Assembly (NCBI GenBank): GCA_030693105.1
Contig: JAUYBK010000188.1
Coordinates: 1-11,877 of the forward strand
Reading direction: 5' to 3'
DNA: 11,877 bases
DNA from: Methanobacteriaceae archaeon
GTDB taxonomy: Archaea > Methanobacteriota > Methanobacteria > Methanobacteriales > Methanobacteriaceae
The notes under the pieces were generated by a model. It searched no databases. It was not told the origin of the DNA and worked only from the letters and a program-made list of their open reading frames with translations. The position numbers were made by a program, and so were the translations under genes. Below, in pieces: positions 6,443 through 11,877 of the stretch; the first letter of the stretch is position 1; every line of letters begins with the position of its first letter.

Positions 6443-6936
6443 ATGGAGAGTAAAGGGCAAATTTTATTAGAATATGTGATGATGGTGGCCGTTGTTTTCA
6501 TAGTGGTATTTATGGTGGCTTCTTTCATAGATGAATCCCAGGAGGTTGGCCTGGCCATGGCCGCGGCCCGAATTGGAGCAACCCTGGGAGCTAATCTGGA
6601 TAGTATGGCCATTTATCCTGATCAGTCCTTTTCAACTACACCACCAAAAATCAGAGACTGCTTTTACCATCCCGGGTTAAGATTGTAAAAATTGAGTACA
6701 AAATACAGGGTTTTAACAGTGTTTATCAGAAAACAAAGATACAGATCAGGGTCCACGCCCGTGATCCGTCGTTAAAGAACTCGGATGATAGGAACTGTAT
6801 GGGAGAAAGGATAAACTACTATGTGCGAAAAGGCATATCCGAAACCTTTCAAACGGAATACCTGAGTAACCTGGCCTTTAACCCGGTTTTCTCCTCTAAA
6901 TATTATTACACCACGGCCGATGTGGCATGGTCCTAA
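6443..6936 (+). pseudogene. Class III signal-peptide (pilin-like) protein gene with a one-base frameshift
   Basis: The N-terminus MESKGQILLEYVMM carries a clear class III prepilin signal: a charged leader, KG before Q, and Glu five residues into the mature part, followed by a hydrophobic helix (VAVVFIVVFMVASFI). I chose ATG 6443 because GGGGAT (6430-6435) lies 7 bases upstream; the in-frame ATG at 6428 would add five residues. The first frame stops at 6686-6688 with implausible sequence at its end. From about 6660 another frame gives LPSRVKIVKIEYKIQGFNSV and runs on with a coding-like, strand-rich sequence to TAA 6934-6936. A single missing base between 6622 and 6686, for example in the T4 run at 6662-6665 or the A5 run at 6646-6650, would restore 164 residues. 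It directly follows the other pilin-like gene, so both are probably one operon producing pilin-like surface subunits. Confidence 0.72.
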
Positions 6937-6970
6937 CTGCCTTAGTGATTATAAAGAGGATGAACCCATG

Positions 6971-6984
6971 AAAATAATAAAAAA
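6971..6984 (-). terminator. T-rich tract after the minus-strand phosphotransferase operon
   Basis: The minus strand reads TTTTTTATTATTTT about 60 bases past the stop of the 323-residue phosphotransferase gene, in the convergent gap with the pilin-like genes. Archaeal termination commonly occurs at such U-tracts without a hairpin. I see no clear stem before it. Confidence 0.35.
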
Positions 6985-7044
6985 GTAGATCGTTATCTTT
7001 TAATTAATGCAAAACTTCTACGGCTGTTTTTAGGGAAACTTCTA

Positions 7045-8016
7045 TTAAATTATTTTGTTTTTTAAAAAATACGCCATTAATATCCCTAATATTCCAAAGG
7101 CCATTCCTATACCCCACACCATAATAACTACATTTTTCTCGGGCATGGGACGTTTTAAAATCAGGCGTATCATGGAATTAAAACCACCGTCAGGGGCTTG
7201 CAGCTTTCCATCTTCATCCACCTGGGTGGGTTTATGGTCCTGTCTTTCCATTACTCCCGCACTGTAAACTTTAAGGATGCTGTCGATGAGGTTGGGTATG
7301 AGTACGATAAGTGCAATAAGCTTCACCCGGCCAATGAAGGCCACCACCACAATGGCGGCGCCAATGATGAGAGTTCCCACGTCTCCTGGAAAAACTCGAG
7401 ACGGGTGACGGTTGTAGTATAAGAAAGCCAGAAGAGCACCTAACATGGCCATGCTGATGACTGCTACATCGTATTTTCCCATTATGATACATGAAACTGA
7501 GAGGGATGTCATGGCAATCGCTCCTAATCCCGATTCTATCCCGTTAAGTCCGGCCAACATGTTGGTGAGGTTGGAGGCAATGGAAACAGCAAAAGGCATG
7601 GATAACATGTAAATTATCCCTACGTTAGGTGGTGCAATCCAGATAAGGGGCAGTCCGGCCAGCCAGAGCAGAATCAGCTTTTCTTTTGATGAAAGCTGCA
7701 CCAGATCGTCGACCATACCCACGACCCCCACCAGCAGGATAACTAACAGGCTGACAATGAGCTGTTCCTGGAGTTGGGGATAAAAATAGACTCCTAAAAA
7801 CATGCCTATGGCAAAACCGAATAGAATGCCAATACCACCCATCTCTGCCACCAGGGGCTTGGAAGGTTTATGAATATCTCTACCCACTATATCCGCATCT
7901 TTAAGCTTCTTTATGAGGCGGGGCATGCTAAAAAAGGTTACTAAAAATGCTATAAACCCGCAGATACTGGATACTATTATCAGGCCCTGGTACTGTGTTA
8001 GAAAATTGATGTCCAT
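7045..8016 (-). CDS. UDP-sugar:polyprenyl-phosphate sugar-1-phosphate transferase (Alg7/AglH-like, MraY superfamily)
   Basis: The 323-residue protein has about ten membrane helices and the cytoplasmic motifs of the PNPT/MraY superfamily: DIHKPSKPLVAEMGG (residues 47-61), the Mg-binding pair in GMVDDL (D103, D104), NLTNMLAGLNGIESG (149-163) and HPSRVFPGDVGT (204-215, with D212). The forms 'KPxxPxxxEMGG' and 'N..NxLAGxNGxExG' resemble eukaryotic Alg7/GPT and archaeal AglH more than bacterial MraY (NAVNLTDGLDG). The likely reaction therefore moves a HexNAc-1-phosphate from a UDP-sugar to dolichyl/polyprenyl phosphate, the first membrane step of N-glycan or related surface glycan assembly. A role in pseudomurein lipid precursor synthesis remains possible. 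The start at 8016 has AGGTGG about 7 bases upstream and lies 24 bases after the helix-turn-helix gene, so it is the last gene of the operon. Confidence 0.85.
   Translation of the reverse strand: MDINFLTQYQGLIIVSSICGFIAFLVTFFSMPRLIKKLKDADIVGRDIHKPSKPLVAEMGGIGILFGFAIGMFLGVYFYPQLQEQLIVSLLVILLVGVVGMVDDLVQLSSKEKLILLWLAGLPLIWIAPPNVGIIYMLSMPFAVSIASNLTNMLAGLNGIESGLGAIAMTSLSVSCIIMGKYDVAVISMAMLGALLAFLYYNRHPSRVFPGDVGTLIIGAAIVVVAFIGRVKLIALIVLIPNLIDSILKVYSAGVMERQDHKPTQVDEDGKLQAPDGGFNSMIRLILKRPMPEKNVVIMVWGIGMAFGILGILMAYFLKNKII
7051..7063 (+). terminator. T-rich tract after the pilin-like genes
   Basis: TATTTTGTTTTTT on the plus strand, about 115 bases past the last pilin-like stop, is a candidate U-tract terminator. 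It overlaps the last codons of the convergent phosphotransferase gene, where it encodes the Lys/Asn/Ile-rich C-terminus, so it may be T-rich only for coding reasons. Confidence 0.25.
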
Positions 8017-8040
8017 CCTTTTCCACCTTTTAGGATTAAT

Positions 8041-8496
8041 TCACTTTTTTATGAGGAAATAAACACTTCTAAGCGGTATTTCCAGTTCATCAGATATTTC
8101 CCGGGGAGTGATCCCTTTTTTGTAGAGATCTTTTACCTTCTTTATGGTTTCGGGACCATATTTCTTTCCACGAGGTTTTAATGGCTTTTCTATTAAATTG
8201 TAAATGCTTTTTAATGGTATGCTGGTTTTTTGAGCTATCTGCTGGGGAGTGTTCCCCTGGGATAACATCTGGTTGACCTGACTTATTTCTTTTTGCGTAT
8301 ATTTAGGTGGTCGACCCTTCCTTTGTTCAGGTTTGACCTCTACTCCCAAGTTTTTCAGTGCATCCAGGTACTTGGGGGAGGTGCGGGCGTATAAGCTGGG
8401 TGGACATGTAATCCGCTCCAGGTGGGGGTATCGTTCTAAGAGATCCATGATCCTCTGTATGGTCAGTGGCTCCGATACGTATATTTCCCCCACCAT
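8041..8496 (-). CDS. Double Hin-like helix-turn-helix protein with DUF1699-like N-terminus
   Basis: This 151-residue protein has three parts. Residues 4-56 (YVSEPLTIQRIMDLLERYPH, then ITCPPSLYARTSP) resemble part of the archaeal DUF1699 family. Residues 60-103 form a helix-turn-helix with an N-terminal GRPPKY arm, as in the minor-groove GRP arm of Hin-type recombinases, followed by ISQVNQMLSQGNTPQQIAQ and IPLKSIYNLI. Residues 110-151 repeat the same unit: KKYGPETIKKVKDLYKKGIT, PREISDELEIPLRSVYFLIKK. The aligned IPLKSIYNLI/IPLRSVYFLI shows an internal duplication. There is no recombinase catalytic domain, so a DNA-binding regulator is likely. The ATG at 8494-8496 has AGGGGAG (8502-8508) just upstream. 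It lies 33 bases after DUF530 and 24 bases before the phosphotransferase gene, so it may control this operon. The target is unknown. Confidence 0.75.
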   Translation of the reverse strand: MVGEIYVSEPLTIQRIMDLLERYPHLERITCPPSLYARTSPKYLDALKNLGVEVKPEQRKGRPPKYTQKEISQVNQMLSQGNTPQQIAQKTSIPLKSIYNLIEKPLKPRGKKYGPETIKKVKDLYKKGITPREISDELEIPLRSVYFLIKK

Positions 8497-8529
8497 AATA
8501 TCTCCCCTATCCCTTTTTAATAAATAATA

Positions 8530-10092
8530 TTATCCCTGGACCATTTTCAGAAACTTCTGCGCCTTACGGGTGGTGGGCTTCTGAAAGGTTTCCAGATTGG
8601 ATTTTTGTTTTTTTGCGTCCTTCACCGGCACTTTAAAAATTTCAGATGCCCTCTCAATTTCAACTTGCCCCTTAATATTTAAAACCGCCGCTCCCATGGC
8701 AGGGTCCATCTTAATGTGCAAACCCTGGGTCTTTTTTTCCATGGTGAACTTGAAGGATATCACACTCTCCAGATGAGGTAAATACTCTAAGGATTCATTT
8801 AAAGAGTCTCTCAAAAGAGTTACCACCCTTCGAGGGAAATCTTGAAATGCCTTCAACTGGTTTGTATCCAGAGATGGTCTTAGATAAGGGAATGGCCCTG
8901 AATGCTTGCTCCGACGGTCGTAAGAAGTGGAAAGGTAATAGCGTAAGAGGTCCCAGAGTAATAAAACCCGAGGAATCTCCAGTAAAACTTCTTTCTGCAG
9001 ATTATCTCGTTTTTGGATGTCTGCTATAAGGGAAGGATCCATCACACCCCTAAGGTCAGATAGGCCTTTTTTTTGAAGTATTTGGCTTAAAAGATCATCC
9101 ACCAGACTTTTATCGTCTTCCCATTCTTCAGCACTCTTTTTAGCCAAATTTTTTGCATTTTCCCATGCTTCTTCGTAAACTTGCAGGTTTTGTGCATTTT
9201 TCAGGGTTTCTTCCAGAAGTCGGGGTATTAAGGGTTCCACTAACTTTTCAGCGTGCCGGACGTATCCCAGGGCCAGGGCAGTCTGGGTATGTTTTTCATT
9301 GATGAGGGCCGGTTTTTTACGGTGAAACTGCATGAATTCAATGCGGGCGTTGGCCCCGTAAGTTTCCCGGATCTTCTTTTCATAGTTCAACGGGTCTTGG
9401 GCATCTATGTTAACCCTTTTACGCACCCAGCGTTCGTCCTCCAAGACCTTAATTACCAGGGAGAGGGTTTTGACTATTCCCCTCTTTTCCTGTTTCATGG
9501 TCCGCACCAGGCTACGGAAGGCTTCTCGTCCTAAAGGTGAGAGTTCTGACATTTTCACCATGTAATCCCCGGATAAGGGTAGGTATTCTAGAATTTCCAG
9601 CCGGTAAATTCCAGAGGGGTTGCGGGTTATTTCAAAATCAGTAGAACCACATTCACATTTGCCGTTTTTTATATTACTTAATTCATGACTTCGGTAGCTG
9701 CTCCGGCAGGATGAACAGGTTAAAGAAGCGTATTCTTCCAGGTGTCCCAGGGCGATTTTATGGGATGCTATGGAGGACTTCACCCGGTCTAAAATATTCT
9801 TTTTGGCAGCAGCCCCCATACGGAAAAACTGGGTGTGGCGGCTTACCTCGTGCAGGTCTTCCACTTTCATCTCCGCATACTGAGGCCGGCCGTACTTGTT
9901 TAATGACCGGTAAGGTGCCTTGTACCCTTTTAGTTCCATGTTGTCCCGGAACTCGTATAGGATCTCCAGATTGTCCTTCAGATGAAAGTATAACTCCATA
10001 AAGGCTGCAGCTTCGTCCTGGATTTTCAAGTCTTCCTTTTTAATCTGGGCTAAAAATTTCTCGGCCCTACCTATAAGCACAGATTCGTTCAT
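8530..10092 (-). CDS. DUF530 family protein with a zinc-ribbon-like segment
   Basis: This 520-residue soluble protein matches my recognition of DUF530, a family found in methanogens and related archaea without known function. The N-terminal 120 residues are helical and highly charged. A four-cysteine knuckle follows: CSSC (C126, C129) and CEC (C146, C148), likely binding zinc. After it comes a segment GIYRLEILEYLPLSGDYMVK (161-180), a long helical middle, and a C-terminal beta region (EYLPHLESVISFKFTMEKK and VLNIKGQVEIERASEIFKV) ending in a lysine-rich tail. The zinc knuckle and basic tail suggest nucleic acid or ribosome contact, which is inference. Its ATG overlaps the metG stop by 4 bases (10089-10092), so translation is probably coupled to methionyl-tRNA synthetase. 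The length appears complete and no frame break is visible. Confidence 0.72.
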   Translation of the reverse strand: MNESVLIGRAEKFLAQIKKEDLKIQDEAAAFMELYFHLKDNLEILYEFRDNMELKGYKAPYRSLNKYGRPQYAEMKVEDLHEVSRHTQFFRMGAAAKKNILDRVKSSIASHKIALGHLEEYASLTCSSCRSSYRSHELSNIKNGKCECGSTDFEITRNPSGIYRLEILEYLPLSGDYMVKMSELSPLGREAFRSLVRTMKQEKRGIVKTLSLVIKVLEDERWVRKRVNIDAQDPLNYEKKIRETYGANARIEFMQFHRKKPALINEKHTQTALALGYVRHAEKLVEPLIPRLLEETLKNAQNLQVYEEAWENAKNLAKKSAEEWEDDKSLVDDLLSQILQKKGLSDLRGVMDPSLIADIQKRDNLQKEVLLEIPRVLLLWDLLRYYLSTSYDRRSKHSGPFPYLRPSLDTNQLKAFQDFPRRVVTLLRDSLNESLEYLPHLESVISFKFTMEKKTQGLHIKMDPAMGAAVLNIKGQVEIERASEIFKVPVKDAKKQKSNLETFQKPTTRKAQKFLKMVQG

Positions 10093-11877
10093 TTTATTCC
10101 TTCACCCACCTCCGCGTCGCTGGCGGTGAGCAGGTTGAGACTATCCTGGGTGGCCAGGATCATTCCCTCTGATTTTATGCCAAATAGCTTGGCTGGTTTT
10201 AAATTAGCCAGCACAATAACTTTCTGGTTTAATATCTCTTCTGGCGAGTATTTTAGGGCTAAACCTGCTACTACTTGTATTTTTTTATCTTTAAGATCAA
10301 CTATTAACTTTAAAAGGTGTTCAGAGTCTTTAACACGCTCTGCTCCTATAACTTTCCCTACCCTTAAATCCATCCGGACAAAGTCTTCAATACTTATTAG
10401 GGCCATGTCTTCGCTCTCCTGTAACTTTTTGTAAAGCTCTTCTTTTTCTTTTTCAATTATCTTATCATCAATCTTAGGGAAAAGTGGCCTGGCTGGACTT
10501 AATTGGTGTCCTACCGGTAAAAATAGGGCTGCTTCATCCCACTTAAACTCTTCTTCAGATAGGTTCATTATATCAAGGATTTTCTGGGCTTTGCCTGGCA
10601 GGTATGGTAACAACAGCACGGCCATGGTCTTGGCCAACTGGTTACAAAGATACAGGCAAGTTGCTGCTTCTGGGGGGTTGGTTTTAACAGTTTTCCAGGG
10701 CTCGTGGTCGTTGAAATATTTGTTGCCCCTCTTGGCCATCTTGATTATTTCGCGGAGCCCTTCTCGGAACTGGTACTTATCCAGGTATTCAGAAACCCTT
10801 TGGGGTAAATTTTTCAACTGTTCATTCAACTCCCGGTCCTCAGCACTCCACTGCCCGGGCTCTGGAACACCACCTGCAAAGAAACGGTGAGTAAAAGAGA
10901 AGGTCCGGTGCAGGAAGTTTCCCAAAACATCAGCCAGCTCGTCGTTAACTCTCCGCTGGAAGTCGTCCCAGGAGAAGTCAGTGTCTCTGGTTAAAGGAGC
11001 ATTAACCACCAGATAATATCTTAAAAGGTTGTAATCGTATTTTTCCATAAATTCAGCGGCCCATATCACCCAATTTTTACTGGTGGACATCTTCAATCCT
11101 TCCAGTGAGAGGTATTCTCCGGCCACAATGGTCCGGGGAAGCTGACACCCGTAGCCCATTAAAAGGGCAGGCCAGAATATGCTGTGGTGGTAGATAATGT
11201 CCTTACCAATGAAATGGACTGCACCGTCGCCCCAGTAGGGCTCCCAGGCCTGGTTTTCTCTACGGGCCCACTGGGCAGCCGAGGAGATGTAACCCAGGAA
11301 GGCCTCACCCCACACGTAGATGATCTTCCCCTCAGCACCTTCTAATGGTACGGGTATTCCCCAGTCCATGTCCCGGGTGAGTATCCAGTCTTTCAAACCT
11401 TCTTTTACCCACTGCAGGGCGTAATTTTTAACATTAGGGGGAAGTTCCGGGTTGGACTCAATCCACTCCTGAACCTGGTCCTGGAAGTGGTTTAACTTAA
11501 AGAAGTAGTGCTGGGACTCTCTAACCTCTGGTTTAGAGTTGCAGATGAGACATGTAGGATTAACCAGTTCTAAAGGGTCTAGGTGTCGACCACAGGATTC
11601 GCAGTGATCACCCCGGGCCCCTTCAGCCTGGCACTGGGGGCAAGTTCCTTCCACATATCGGTCCGGGAGGAAACGGTCACACTCCGAACAGTAAAGCTGC
11701 TTAATGGTTTTTTCGTAAATATATCCCTTTTGATAGAGGTTTAAAAAGAAATTCTGGGAAATCTGGTAGTGTAAGGGGTCAGTAGTCCGGGAAAAATTAT
11801 CAAAAGAGATGTGACAGGCATCCAGATCGCTTTTTATCATTTCGTAATACCGGGCCGCGATTTCTCTGGGAGTTTTA
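10089..11877 (-). CDS. metG: Methionyl-tRNA synthetase, missing its N-terminus at the window edge
   Basis: The frame is open to the right edge; 12 residues (KTPREIAARYYE) precede the first in-window ATG (11838-11840), so the gene starts outside and about 595 residues are visible. Counting from that Met, four CxxC pairs (51/54, 67/70, 80/83, 97/100) form the double zinc knuckle of the archaeal/E. coli-type enzyme. LKMSTSKNW (249-257) is the KMSKS-type ATP loop. DRDTDFSW-like sequence (TRDTDFSWDDF, 284-294) and a helical anticodon-binding domain follow. The C-terminal 100 residues (from about 483, EDFVRMDLRVGKV through FGIKSEGMILAT) form the Trbp111/EMAPII-like OB-fold that binds tRNA. The enzyme charges initiator and elongator tRNAs with methionine in the cytosol. 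The HIGH motif lies outside the window. Its stop overlaps the DUF530 start by 4 bases. Confidence 0.96.
   Translation of the reverse strand, partial: KTPREIAARYYEMIKSDLDACHISFDNFSRTTDPLHYQISQNFFLNLYQKGYIYEKTIKQLYCSECDRFLPDRYVEGTCPQCQAEGARGDHCESCGRHLDPLELVNPTCLICNSKPEVRESQHYFFKLNHFQDQVQEWIESNPELPPNVKNYALQWVKEGLKDWILTRDMDWGIPVPLEGAEGKIIYVWGEAFLGYISSAAQWARRENQAWEPYWGDGAVHFIGKDIIYHHSIFWPALLMGYGCQLPRTIVAGEYLSLEGLKMSTSKNWVIWAAEFMEKYDYNLLRYYLVVNAPLTRDTDFSWDDFQRRVNDELADVLGNFLHRTFSFTHRFFAGGVPEPGQWSAEDRELNEQLKNLPQRVSEYLDKYQFREGLREIIKMAKRGNKYFNDHEPWKTVKTNPPEAATCLYLCNQLAKTMAVLLLPYLPGKAQKILDIMNLSEEEFKWDEAALFLPVGHQLSPARPLFPKIDDKIIEKEKEELYKKLQESEDMALISIEDFVRMDLRVGKVIGAERVKDSEHLLKLIVDLKDKKIQVVAGLALKYSPEEILNQKVIVLANLKPAKLFGIKSEGMILATQDSLNLLTASDAEVGEGIK

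Noticed and set aside
6968..6988. Six-codon ORF (MKIIKK) after the pilin-like genes, possibly a relic of a third gene
   Set aside because: Too short to support; no coding continuation in any frame, and the A-rich bases are better explained as a terminator tract on the other strand.
7012..7044. Nine-base direct repeat AAACTTCTA (7012-7020 and 7036-7044)
   Set aside because: Short and AT-rich, only two copies, with no mobile gene nearby; not enough for an attachment site or target duplication.
8495..8533. Seven-base inverted repeat ATAATAT/ATATTAT around the HTH gene start, considered as its own operator
   Set aside because: Only A and T, seven bases, and the arms overlap start and stop codons of two genes, so chance is likely.
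8847..9534. Plus-strand open frames opposite DUF530
   Set aside because: Short, unrelated to any pattern I know, and explained as complements of DUF530 codons.

Overview
The window looks like part of the chromosome of a methanogenic archaeon of the order Methanobacteriales, most likely a Methanobacterium-type organism. The reasons are a DUF530-family protein, a DUF2206-type membrane protein, a TIGR00304/DUF131 membrane protein, class III (pilin-like) signal peptides, TATA-type promoter boxes, and a lipid-linked sugar phosphotransferase with the archaeal/eukaryotic Alg7-like signature. Family names come from recognition of the translated sequence, not from a database search.

Layout from left to right. 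Positions 1-4491 hold a surface-glycan block, all on the minus strand and read right to left: a GT2 polyprenyl-phosphate glycosyltransferase with a four-helix membrane tail, two GT4 glycosyltransferases with a 4-base stop/start overlap, and the first 311 residues of a large multi-spanning DUF2206-type protein that leaves the window at position 1. That last gene lacks a stop codon inside the window. Positions 4597-5940 hold a second minus-strand group: a Tan1-like THUMP RNA-binding protein whose frame is cut by an in-frame TAA, an unrecognised 165-residue protein, and a small DUF131 membrane protein that starts with TTG.

Positions 6001-6936 carry the only plus-strand genes, two adjacent class III signal-peptide (type IV pilin-like) genes. 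Each is broken by what looks like the loss of one base. They diverge from the THUMP gene across a 60-base region that can hold one TATA box for each direction, and they converge on the next minus-strand group.

Positions 7045-11877 hold a tight minus-strand operon read right to left: methionyl-tRNA synthetase (5' end outside the window), a DUF530 zinc-ribbon protein (4-base overlap), a small protein with two Hin-like helix-turn-helix repeats, and an Alg7/AglH-like UDP-sugar:polyprenyl-phosphate sugar-1-phosphate transferase. Together with the GT2/GT4/DUF2206 block, the window contains enzymes for starting and extending lipid-linked glycans for the cell surface.

The most notable signal is the cluster of three separate reading-frame breaks between about 5.77 and 6.69 kb, flanked by long intact genes. 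It is either a patch of poor sequence or real local gene decay or recoding. I see no tRNA, rRNA, CRISPR array or insertion sequence, and no gene-free stretch longer than 300 bases.
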